This document shows positions 11,383-21,341 of a stretch of DNA of 64,000 nt, in pieces. The position numbers and the translations under genes are program-made. Under the pieces are notes generated by a model. That model did no database searches and was not told where the DNA came from. It saw only the letters and a program-made list of their open reading frames with translations. This stretch comes from Silene latifolia (lineage: Eukaryota > Streptophyta > Magnoliopsida > Caryophyllales > Caryophyllaceae). Each line of letters opens with the position of its first letter. Positions within the stretch are counted from its first letter, which is position 1. The stretch covers positions 313,802,238-313,866,237 of the forward strand of contig NC_133537.1 in NCBI RefSeq assembly GCF_048544455.1. Direction: 5' to 3'.

Positions 11383-13108
11383 CTTTGGTGCTACCTTCCC
11401 ATTTGTCATGGACTTTCCTTGCGTGTAGGAGTAAGTCCTTTAGGGTTTTAAATTCCTCAAGACATTTCGTGTGATCTACATCATTATCCTTTTTGTAATT
11501 GTCACGCAAGTCTTGGAACCTCTTGTAAAGAATAAATACAACATCCGAATGTTGTCTCTTAACATTTATCATGTCAATTTTAGAATCCTTCAATTGCTTT
11601 TAGAGAAAATCTATTTCTTTCTTTTGACTCTAAAGTTCTTTGGCTTTTCTAAGTTCTAAAGTTATAGCTTTATTAGCTATACCTTTAGCTTGAAGGTGCT
11701 TAATATTAAGCTTTAGGTCTGAGGTTATAGCTTCATTAGCTATAACTTTAGATTCTAGTTCGTTCTTCTCAGCATTAGCAGTATCTCTGTAACTTTAGAT
11801 TTCAACTTCTTAGCTTTTGCCTTTAGAATACGATTCTCCTCAGCAATATCAAGAATATGTTCTTTTAGATCCTTTAGTTCCATATCTTGTTCATGACATT
11901 TATTGAGGGATTTCTCAAAGAATTCATTTAGGGCATTTCTATATAATTTCTTAACGCGCTTTTTGAGTTCAAGATAACTAACCTCATCATCGTCATCTTC
12001 ATCTGATTCTCCTAGAAAGCAGTAATTTGAGTGAGAATTCGTGATATCATCGTCGTTGTCAGAAACTAGGTCAAGACTGACACTGCTAAGACAAAGATTT
12101 GTTACTTCGTAATCTTCAGATCCTTCATCATCTTCTGAGTCAAGATCTCCCCAATACGAAGCCATCATTACTTGCTTGAACTCCTTCTTTGTCTTCTCAC
12201 GTTTTGTCTTGTCTTTAATTTTCTCCCTTGTGGGACAATCCTTGATCATATGATCAGATTCTCCATATTTGAAGCAACCTTTGTTGGTAAATGACGATTT
12301 AGACTCTGTTTCTTTCTTATTGAAAGACTTATTGTTATTAGCAGTAGACTTTGTTTGCTTGTTTCGAAAGATTCTATTTTAAAACGACGTGCAAACAATA
12401 CGGTCCCATCTTCTATGTCGGAGCTGACATCCTCGCTTTTCAAGGCCATGTTTTTACCTCTACTCAGTTCTGCTTCATCAACATTTAAAGTGAGTTCATG
12501 GGCCATGAGGGCACCAATGAGTTCTTGATAGGATAGGCTCGCAAGATCTCTTGATTCCTCCATTACAGTGACCTTGGCGCGCCAATTTTTAGTTAACCTC
12601 CTAAGAACCTTTTTTGCAATGTCCTCGGTATCAAATTTTCTTCCTAGGTTTTTCAATTCGTTTATAATGCTTGAAAAACGTGCGGACATACTATCCAAGG
12701 ACTCATTTGGCTTCATACTGAATAGCTCATATTTCTGTATTAACAGATCTATGCGGTGCTTCCTAACAATGAAAGTACTTCATAAGCTAGTTCAAGGCCA
12801 TCCCATATTTCCTTACCCGTTGAGCAAGAAGAGACGCGATCGAATTCTGCAGTACTCATGCCATTCTGCAATAGGCTTACTGCTTTAAAATTCTTTTCGG
12901 CCTTCTTATAGTTAGTCTCGACATAATCCTCTTCCTTTTTCTCGTAGGTAATGCCTTCAGTGGATGCAATGAAAATTTTGTGCGGTCCGTTTTGGATAAT
13001 CCTCTAGCACTCCCAATCATGACCCTTTACATAGTGAGTCATCATGTTCTTCCATAAACCATAATTCTTCCCATCAAAGACGGGACACTTGAGGTATTTG
13101 GAATCCAT
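11383..13108 (-). pseudogene. Ty1/copia gag (UBN2-type), broken
   Basis: Starts at the ATG at 13106-13108 (MDSKYLKCPVFDGKNYGLWK), a typical copia gag opening. It passes a stop and an indel into the frame 12246-12716 with the core motif MSARFSSIINELKNLGRKF and LTKNWRAKVTVMEESRDLASLS, the UBN2 capsid region. Next comes a decayed zinc-knuckle area ending HMIKDCPTREK-like (12249). Then an acidic stretch (EDDEGSEDYE and SDEDDDDEV) is followed by a lysine- and glutamate-rich coiled coil (about 11760-11990). The last piece, 11383-11593, ends in HARKVHDKWEGSTK at the Tat junction. Gag would assemble the particle. Several stops and frameshifts make this copy non-coding. Confidence 0.85.
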
Positions 13109-13200
13109 TTATCACGTGATAGGCAGCGGAATATAAAACGATAAGATAAATAAAGATAGACAGATCAACCTCTTTGCGGTTAGTCAATCAGGAGCACGAG

Positions 13201-13212
13201 GCTCTGATACCA
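13201..13212 (-). promoter_or_regulatory. Primer-binding site (tRNA-iMet type) of the copia element
   Basis: The minus strand reads TGGTATCAGAGC, the standard initiator-Met primer site of plant copia elements, two bases downstream of the LTR end. Confidence 0.9.
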
Positions 13213-13214
13213 AT

Positions 13215-14852
13215 TGAAGAGTCTATCAATAGCCGAAATACTCAGGAGGGGGGTGAATTGAGGATTAAAAACTTATCCCACTTTTTCGGTTGTAAGTATA
13301 TAATTAATTATTTAAAGTTAATTAATTTAACCTTAGCTAATTAATACTGCGTAATTTAAAACAAAGCATAAATAAACCAAAACAAATAAAATATAAAAGA
13401 GAGACACACACACACTTTTTGAAGTGGTTCAGTTTCACAAATCCAAACCCACGTCCACTATTCTCGATTAATAAATTTAGTACCTTTCTACGGATTACAA
13501 ATTTACTAACCCAACTCGTACAACTAACCCTAGTTATAACTCAAGTGACTATCGTTAAATACTCAGGTGACTAACTTACGCTAATAAAAAAACACTAATG
13601 ATTCTACTAAAGTTCACGTGAATGAACCAGTAAGAAATCAATTAAGCGCTATTATCTTATAACGATAACGAAAGAACGAATGCACAAGTATATAAAACAC
13701 ACGACCTTTTTCGAAAATAACAAAACGGTTTTTGCTTTAAAACACGGTTTTTGCCTTTTGAAAATAAATCAAAGTTATGCTCAAAGATCTCCCATTTAAA
13801 TTATGCAAAATGTAGAGTATTTATAGAACAAGGGAAAGCAAGACTCCTAGTGTCATTGAAACCCTAGAGGCCGAAATATAAGATATGTAAACAAATCATA
13901 TCTTGTTATTTCCTTCCTTAAAATCTTAGGAAATAATAGAGAATAACTAAAAGATGATTTTATCAATTATTCTCCTATTATCTTTTCCTTAAATCTTAAG
14001 ATATGATAAGATCTTTGCATAATAAAATATCTTATCATATATAACCATGTCATGCTAAACATAAAAGATATGTTAAGATAATTCTAGAGAATAAAATCTT
14101 AACAATACTTAACTTATATCATCAGGTTCACACGAAAATCCACACAACTCATTGGCCTTGTTTTTCGTGAAACCCTAGCTTGACATCAGGTTAGATTTAG
14201 GGTTTTAGAGTGTGTAGTATTAGAAACCTTAATTAGTAAAATGACTCAACTTATAAGTTGATTTAACATAATTACTGATTATAAGCTTAAAATAAAACCA
14301 TACTCAATATGAATATAAGCTTCCTTTTAAAATAAATACTTCTACTAAAAACATTTAAAAGAATAAAAAACAGCTTTCTAAAAATAATTTAAAAACTATT
14401 TTGTTGTGTATATATAAACTTCACATCTCAATGTTATAGTAGAAAAGCTATAACATTGAGCTCTTATATAGGTAATGTTATAGTTGTGAGGCTATAACTA
14501 TACTCATATAAGAAGTGCATTCTTACATTACCATTATGAGATAACCACCTAAATTATTCTAATCTTCTTAGGAGATCTTCGAATGTAGGCTTCTTCATTT
14601 TTCAAGCTTGATTAATCTTTAAATGAGCTTCATCTTCTCATGAATGTTTGAGTAATTCTATAATATCTTGATCCTTGATTGAGGGCTTAATCACATGATA
14701 TGTTAGTGTATACTTCCATCACAAATCTTTAATGCTTGCAATTAGTAAGTCCAATCTAAAAGACTAAACAAACAATTACGCGCAACGAGTATATAGAATA
14801 TAAAGCACTCTTGACATCATCAAAATAAAACATATATTTATATGGTCCAACA
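13215..14852 (-). mobile_element. 5' LTR of the copia element (about 1.64 kb)
   Basis: On the minus strand it starts TGTTGGACCATATAAAT at 14852 and ends with CTCTTCA at 13215, next to the primer site. The flank beyond the start is GTAAC (14853-14857), one side of the expected TSD. It is AT-rich and non-coding, with paired short motifs such as CTATAAC near 14430-14500. Confidence 0.8.
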
Positions 14853-16010
14853 GTAACATTCTAATAATATCAACTTACTAAATATAGAAGGTTACTAAAA
14901 GTAGTACTATATTAAAATAGTAACTGTTAAAATTAAGCATTTTATAAAAATAGCTATTACCGGCTCGAGACTAACTTAACAGTTTCAATAAAGGAAATTT
15001 CAATAATACTTTGCATTTTCTTAGACAATAATAACGTCGTACTAGTTAGCTTTAGAAAAAGTATACATAGTATATCACGGGTTTGTATTCAAATCGGGTA
15101 ATCCCGTCTTTATGCTAAATCGTTTATTATCCCAAAGAAATCATTTATGACAATATTTTTATACAAATTAGGTTTTCTAAACATTATGGAAAAATATTTA
15201 AAATTACCAAAATACCCCATTTAAAAATCAGATTTTATTATTAACATTATTATTATTACCCGGTTTGACTAAATATGCCAAAAATCGTATAAAATCAATA
15301 TTAGGCCTAAAAGTCACGAAAATATATTTTTACTGTTAATACTAGTCTCTGCCCTCATAAAAATTTCGTAAATAGATCATTTAGAAAATATCTTAAAAAA
15401 GTAATAAAAGCCGTAATTGCTCGAAATCGATAACACGCGATTTAAACAACTAAAATTAGTTTTTGCCCAAATCTAATTCCACAAAATTTTCTATCATTTC
15501 TAAATGTTTTATAAAAACCAAAAATTATAATTTTTGCAGCACAAATGTCGAAATTCATATTTATTATAAAAACAACACTAAATTGGCTAAAACAATGAAA
15601 TCCCCTATCTACTAAGAGAATAGATGAACTTACAAAATTTTCATCTAAAAAGAATCTTTCAAAATAAGAAAGCTATTGATAATTGAATTGTATTCACTAA
15701 ATAATAAAATTAACAAGGTTTGTGACCTGTGAGATTAACAGGTTTATCTGTTTTAGTTTTGTTATTTTTATCGTATTGTTTATATTTATCTGAGCAATTA
15801 GTTGACCCATTTAAAACATACAGTCTTGAAATACATAAAAGTTAGTTGGTTGGTTAATGCCTTATTTCTTTGACAATTTTGGTTTATTTTCAAAATTATA
15901 TATTGTATTTTAGTTGTTAATTTGATTAGTATACTAAAAACATGTAGTTACCTTTCAATGAGTCCAGTAATTCATGACACTATGTAAAAAAACTTAAATG
16001 TTAAGGTTGC
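14853..16010. other. AT-rich interval, nothing recognised
   Basis: About 1.2 kb between the copia LTR and the truncated LTR at 16011. No coding potential, terminal repeats or tandem arrays were seen; probably old repeat debris. Confidence 0.5.
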
Positions 16011-17198
16011 TTCCGCCGGTTCACTCACTTTCTTGTGCTTGGCTTAAGGACGATAGTGATAGTAAAAAAATATAATATCTGGCTACTTTGAGTTTTATAC
16101 TAGGAGTTGTGTTTGGAGTAGTGAGATCGGATTGCTTAATTATGGTGGTGCATAAATGTGTATTGTGATAAGAGAGTAAATGGTATGAAGTTTTCTTATG
16201 AGACTAGTTGGGAGGGTTTTTATTATACTCTCTGTTTTTTTTTACACGTAGTAAGTACTCGAGTTATATTATTTTGAAGTAATTATACTATTTTCTTTGT
16301 AGTATGACAATTGTGCTTTGTTTCGGAATTTTACAATTTGTTTAGCGTATCTGCTAAAATTCAAAGTTATAAGACTAAAAGATTATAGTTTAGCTCACAA
16401 CCCGCAGTGGCGAGCTAGGCATACAAAAATGCTTTCATAGTATTATAGTTTGGCTCACAATCCATAGTGGCTAGCCGGGCATACAAAATGTCGAGGATTA
16501 TAGTTTGGCTCACAACCCGCAGTGGTGACCCGGGCATACAAAATGCCGAGGATTATAATTTGGCTCATAACCATCAGGGGCGAGCCGGACATACAAAAAT
16601 GCTTTTAGTAATCATATGATGTAGAGTGAATCCTACTTCAGGAATCCATTATTAGCCATTAGATACAATTAGATATTATATTAAGGCGCCGACCTAACAT
16701 AGAGGTGTGCAAATTGAGTCTATGACCAGTAATTTCTTGTTAACCTCTTAGTCTCGAGGGAGTAAAGTTTCTTACTTGTTAGCACTTGAATTGTCTTTTG
16801 ACCAAATCATTTTGTAGAGATAAAATTAGTTCATTTATTTTATCATTGGAAATACCAAACTAAAGAATTCTCGTTTTTCTTTACTTTTGTTCTAATATTT
16901 AAATTGCTCGAGCTTGACTCACATGTTTCTCCCTTTTGGGCTACCCGTCATGTGGGGGTAGGTCTCTCTGTCTTCTAGTTTTCTTTTCAGGTAATTTCTG
17001 ATGCGATTCAAAAGAGTTTTAAAGTCAAGATTATTTTTATTGAAGATTTTGCAAAAGAATTATTTGACTATGTATTATTTCGTGTAAAGCAGGATTTGTA
17101 TGGAGAGATTTTAAATAATTATTATAATATCCCCGTATTTTGGCCTGTTTTGAATGTAAATGTAATTTTTAATTTAGCCGAAATTCGGGGGTGTTACA
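16011..17198 (+). mobile_element. 5' LTR, 5'-truncated
   Basis: Homologous to 22430-23616 of the 3' LTR from the shared word TTCCGCCGGTTCACTC to the end GGGGTGTTACA. The expected upstream part of the LTR (equivalent to 21342-22429) is missing, and the sequence left of 16011 is unrelated. Confidence 0.88.
16382..16610 (+). repeat. Four-copy 55-60-bp tandem repeat in the 5' LTR
   Basis: Units start at 16382, 16442, 16497 and 16552, each with ATTATAGTTTGGCTCACAA, then a CAGTGGCGAGC block and GGGCATACAAAATG. The 3' LTR carries the same array at 22805-23018. Confidence 0.93.
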
Positions 17199-17200
17199 AT

Positions 17201-17212
17201 TGGTATCAGAGC
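17201..17212 (+). promoter_or_regulatory. Primer-binding site (tRNA-iMet type)
   Basis: TGGTATCAGAGC lies two bases after the LTR end TGTTACA, the arrangement found in plant LTR elements primed by initiator tRNA-Met. Confidence 0.9.
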
Positions 17213-18596
17213 AGGCTTTCTTTTAAGTTAGGTGTTGGGATCCTCATATCCTGACGCCGCAACCATATATTTTGACTAATATTAGGACAAATATATGGAT
17301 TGAAGTGGAATCAAATTGAAACATATATGGTGAGATGAGTTTGGGGTCATATGGGATAACGACTTACATGCTTGAAATATTTAAAATTATGTGGATATAT
17401 TATTTGAGTCTATTGGAAGGAATGTAAATGGATATTGATGGAAGTAGGTTTGATCGACAATTGAAACATGCAACTGTCTAGTGAAATTAAATGAAAGAAT
17501 GTTTATGCATGATTGTTTTATAGGGAAGATCATTACTTGATTTCTTTTGATGAAAATATAGACTTAATTGTTATATTAGCATGTTCAATGGTGAGTTAAA
17601 GTTAGAGTGATTATGTTGGTGACTCAAGCTTATGTGTTAGTGACTTAAGGGTATTACTAGTTATTAATAAAGAGATGCTTGTAATCTTGGGACTTGATAG
17701 TAAAATGTGGTCATTATGGACCAAGTATGAAAATTATGCTTAAGGAGATAGTTATTGCAATTTGGAATATATATGAATATTGGGTTTCTTTGCAGTGTAG
17801 GAAAAAATTGAGATTTGGTTTATTAGAGTGCTCCAACTTAGAGATGCAAATTTTTTTTATATTATGGAGAAAAGGTAAACTTTACTTAAGGGGATGTGAA
17901 GGTAAATGACAATATAGTGGAAAATGGGAACATAGTTTGAGTCCTCTTCATTTTATGACGTGTGATAGCTGGATAAGGCATGTTATTGTAGAACTTGTGA
18001 CGTGGAGAGGGGAAAATAAAGTTCAGGAAAATCGTTTGCACGACAGGAATTGCAGAATGCTATTTTATTTGTGTGCTAAGAGGAGTCGGTTGGAATATAG
18101 TTAGATTGAAATGTGTAATAAAACTATATAGGCAAGATGAAATTAAGGAGAAAATAGAATGTTTATTTGTGAAAATGATTTTGTGAAATCGAGTTTTTAT
18201 GCGTGTGCTATAATTTCATATAGTATTACTCACGTGGTTGAAAGCTGAGAAGCCTCACGACATGTTTAAAACAAATAACAGGAGATTCTTGGTGTATATG
18301 GGTGTTTGTGATAATGACCAGAAGACGGATGAATACACAAAATTTTGATGGATTGTTCTTTCCATGAACATATTTAGCTTAGTGGATTAGTGTTAATATG
18401 GAATTTGTTATACTTTGATTTAATAATTCCATAAAGAAATCTATAATTTGGAAGTAACAAGTTTTAAAACGATTAGCTGATAGCTAGTATATATGTGTGA
18501 TGAATTCAGGTAATATGTGTTATGTTTTGCAGATGTCACGATGTGTAGGGGATATGCTTGTAATATGAATATTGTGAGATTTATAATTATAGTAAC
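17213..18596 (+). other. Non-coding internal region of the LARD-like element (part 1)
   Basis: About 1.4 kb without retroelement motifs. The only longer open frame (17694-17909, 71 codons) resembles nothing I recognise. It resumes at 20747 after the copia insertion. Confidence 0.6.
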
Positions 18597-19012
18597 TGTT
18601 GGGAAAGTAACCCCAATATTATTGATGAACTAGTAACATGTAGTGTCTTAAATTATTTAGAGTTATATTTATGTTACTAATATTTACTATTTATATGTTA
18701 TATGTTACTAGTAAATATTAGGAGTTAGTATTTTGTATGTTAAAGGCTCTTAATGATATTAGGTAAGTTAGGACTTAGGATTTTATATAAATAAGGGTCA
18801 TTAGTCATTGTTGGAAAGTAAGAGAGTGTATGCTTAATATCCCCAGTTAAGCATAGTTGGAAATCTTAGTTAGTAGCTAAGTGTTGCAGGATTGAAATTG
18901 TATTATTGTTAAGGTTTAAGAATAATAATACAAGGTTGGGTTGTGGTTAAGTCCATAACAAAATATTGTGTGTCTTTGCATCTTTATATTATTTGTACCA
19001 AAAACCCCAATA
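18597..19012 (+). mobile_element. 5' LTR of the gag-pro copia element
   Basis: 416 bp, TGTTGGGAAAG to CCCCAATA (the terminal CA has mutated to TA). It holds a TATATAAATA box at 18784-18793. It is nearly identical to 20322-20741. Confidence 0.95.
18784..18793 (+). promoter_or_regulatory. TATA box of the copia LTR
   Basis: TATATAAATA about 190 bp into the LTR, conserved in the 3' LTR at 20512-20521; a plausible U3 promoter element. Confidence 0.65.
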
Positions 19013-19014
19013 AG

Positions 19015-19026
19015 TGGTATCAGAGC
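19015..19026 (+). promoter_or_regulatory. Primer-binding site of the gag-pro copia element
   Basis: TGGTATCAGAGC two bases after the LTR, as for initiator-Met primed copia elements. Confidence 0.93.
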
Positions 19027-19035
19027 TACGGCTCG

Positions 19036-19848
19036 ATGGAGAAAAGTTTTGGTACAAAGTATGAGATGGAGTTATTCAATGGCAAGAACAATTTCTCGTT
19101 GTGGCAAAGCATGATTAAAGATGTTCTCATACAACAGGGGTTGTATGCGACTCTTGAAGACAAGAAACCCGTTGATGTTCAAGTTCTCAAATGGGAGGAC
19201 ATGAAGTTGCGCGCGGTTAGTACTATCCGGTTAGCCCTTGCACCCAAAATCAAGTATAGTGTGTTAGAGGGAGACAAATCCTAAGGCGTTGTGGACCAAG
19301 TTATGTAGCATTTATAATGCGAAATCCTTGGCTAACAAACTATTCTTGAAGAAAGATCTTTTCGAGCTCGAGATGGTAGATGACGGCGATTTGAGGGACC
19401 ATCTAAATAAGTTCAATGGCTTGATCACCCAATTGGCGAGTTTGGATGAGACATTCAAAGAAGAAGATAAGGCAATAATGTTGTTGGCTTCTCTTCCCAA
19501 AAAGTATAACACGGTTATTACTAGTTTACTTGTGGGGAAGACAACATTGGCCTTAGATGAGATCGTTGTAGTTTTACTAGAGTCCGAAAAGTTGATGAAG
19601 CAAGGAGGTGGTGGCTCTTCAAGTGATGGAAGAGCTTTTCTGGGTGAATATCGCGGCAAGAAGAAGGGTGGTTGGAAAAAGCACAATCCTAATATCAAGT
19701 GCTTGGCCATATACAAACTGTATGTCCTAAGGCAAAAGAAGATTTGAAGGAGTTGAAAAAGACTCGTGCTAGTGGGGTTGCACCTATGGCAGAAGTTGAT
19801 GATGGTGAACTCTTAATGGTTCATGGTGAAAAGGAACCTAGTGAGAGC
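19036..19848 (+). pseudogene. Copia gag with frameshift and damaged zinc knuckle
   Basis: Starts MEKSFGTKYEMELFNGKNNF at the ATG at 19036, a typical copia gag N-terminus with FSLWQSMIKDVLIQQG. A one-base loss near 19280 moves the frame to 19289-19747. That frame carries the UBN2 core: LANKLFLKKDLFELEM, LRDHLNKFNGLITQL, and ASLPKKYNTVITSL. After a basic GKKKGGWKKH stretch the zinc knuckle retains its first Cys (KC) and, after a further frame change, GHIQTVC, but the second Cys is missing. A small deletion seems to have removed the CxxC part. The copy cannot make full Gag now; an intact relative might. Confidence 0.88.
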
Positions 19849-20321
19849 TGAGTGTTAGATTCGGGAAGTTCCTATCACATATGTGGAAGAAGAAAGTGGT
19901 TCTCTTCTTATGAAGAATGTGAAGGTAAGGTGGTTAGTTTGCCAAATGGTGATAAGGCAAAGATTGAAGGGATTGGTGAAGTTAAGGTGAGACTTCATGA
20001 TGGCCAAGTTAGAAAGTTTGGTGATGTTAGATACATACCAAACATTAGTAGAAATTTAATCTCATTAGGTAGATTATGTTCTAAGGGTTGTACCATTCAT
20101 GTTAATAATGGTATTTTGGAGGTCACTAAAAAGGGTAAGGTGATTCTCAAAGGTAGAAAAGGTAAAACTAACTTATTCACATTTGATGGAAGATGTGTTG
20201 AAGATGGGTTAGTTGAAGGAGAGGTACTCTTAAGTGAAGGGGAGGTGCTTCCAAGTAAAGGTTGGGTCGCTCCGCTTGATGATGGTCAAGTCCAAAGTAA
20301 TGTTGGGCTTAAGGGGAGGTT
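19849..20321 (+). pseudogene. Copia aspartic protease, ending at the LTR
   Basis: A stop (TGA) sits where copia proteases normally have Trp, directly before VLDSGSSYHICG, so a TGG-to-TGA change is likely. The catalytic DSG is intact. VRYIPNISRNLISLGRL and the C-terminal hydrophobic strands of copia retropepsins follow. After NLFTFDG the sequence becomes a low-complexity repeat of EGEVLLSEGEVLPS type and then meets the polypurine tract AAGGGGAGGT (20311-20320). The pre-integrase domain and everything beyond are absent. This end looks like an old internal deletion junction. Confidence 0.88.
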
Positions 20322-20741
20322 TGTTGGGAAAGTAACCCCAACATTATTGATGAACTAGTAACATGTAGAGTCTTAAATTGTTTAGAGTTATTTTTATGTT
20401 ACTAATATTTACTATTTATATGTTATATATTATTAGTAGTAAATATTAGGAGTTAGTATTTTGTATGTTAAAGGCTCTTAATGTTACTAGGTAAGTTAGG
20501 ACTTAGGATTTTATATAAATAAGGGTCATTAGTCATTGTTGGAAAGTAAGAGAGTGTATGCTTAATATCCTGAGTTAAGCATAGTTGGAAATCTTAGTTA
20601 GTAGCTAAGTGTTGGAGGATTGAAATTGTATTATTGTTAAGGTTTAAGAATAATAATACAAGGTTGGGTTCTGGTTAAGTCCATAACAAAATATTGTGTG
20701 TCTTTGCATCTTTATATTATTTGTAAAAAAAAACCCCAACA
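20322..20741 (+). mobile_element. 3' LTR of the gag-pro copia element
   Basis: 420 bp, TGTTGGGAAAG to CCCCAACA, followed by the TSD copy GTAAC. A TATA box is at 20512-20521. Confidence 0.95.
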
Positions 20742-20746
20742 GTAAC

Positions 20747-21341
20747 GATGGTGAAGTATTGTATGATTAGAATACGGGACTATTGATTTCGCTTAACGTA
20801 TTTAGTATATGTGTTAAGTAGTTTGCTCAGAGTATGACGATATTGGGTTGATCTCAAGCTTGAATTATAGAGGTGTAGATTATAAGTATAACATTGAGTG
20901 TGTTTTGTTGAGGAGTACTGATGGATTGAGTTGAGAGTGTAAACTCATTTAGAGGTAGCTCAAAAACTTAAGTAGGGCCTTTGAGTTTTGGAAAACCATA
21001 ATTTTGAGGCCGTGAAAATTTTTGATCGGCTAGTGTAACATTTTTATTTTTTTCATTGGGATATTTTGATCAAAGTGCTAAATTTTTAGATGTTTGGTTA
21101 ATTTGATTTAATGCTCATACTAAAGGAAGGTTGATAGCTAAGGACAAGGTTGATAGCTAAGGATTTTGTCTTGGTTTGAGGAAAACTAAATTTGAGACCA
21201 GAGTTATCGATCTTGTTTAAAGGATTATATAGAAATTTGGTTTATATGCTTTTGATGTAATACCACACAAATCTTCAAATTTATTTTATTTATTTTTCCA
21301 ATGGAACTTCGGGGACGAAATTCTTTTTAAGGTGGGAATAT
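20747..21341 (+). other. Non-coding internal region of the LARD-like element (part 2) with polypurine tract
   Basis: No coding motifs. It ends in ACTTCGGGGACGAAATTC, then AAGGTGGGA (21329-21338), the polypurine tract that primes plus-strand DNA, immediately before the 3' LTR. The GGGGACGAA phrase is shared with the chromovirus 3' end at 42424. Confidence 0.75.

Larger units (their letters stand above)
11383..14852 (-). mobile_element. Ty1/copia element, 5' part, interrupted by the Tat insertion
   Basis: The minus strand shows an LTR (13215-14852), a TGGTATCAGAGC primer site and a copia gag that breaks exactly at the Tat LTR edge at 11382. The remainder (rest of gag and pol, 3' LTR) should lie left of the window, beyond the Tat element. 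This nesting makes the copia copy the older one. Confidence 0.85.
18597..20741 (+). mobile_element. Short non-autonomous Ty1/copia element carrying gag and protease only
   Basis: A complete 2145-bp element: LTR (18597-19012), primer site, gag, protease, polypurine tract and LTR (20322-20741). It is flanked by the perfect 5-bp duplication GTAAC (18592-18596 and 20742-20746). Integrase, RT and RNase H are absent; the protease frame runs almost straight into the 3' LTR. The LTRs differ at roughly 15 positions in about 415 by hand count. Structure resembles TR-GAG-type non-autonomous elements but with a protease kept. It would need enzymes in trans. Confidence 0.92.

Noticed and set aside
17694..17909. 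A 71-codon frame inside the LARD-like element
   Set aside because: No similarity to gag or pol and no sign of selection; AT-rich chance frame.
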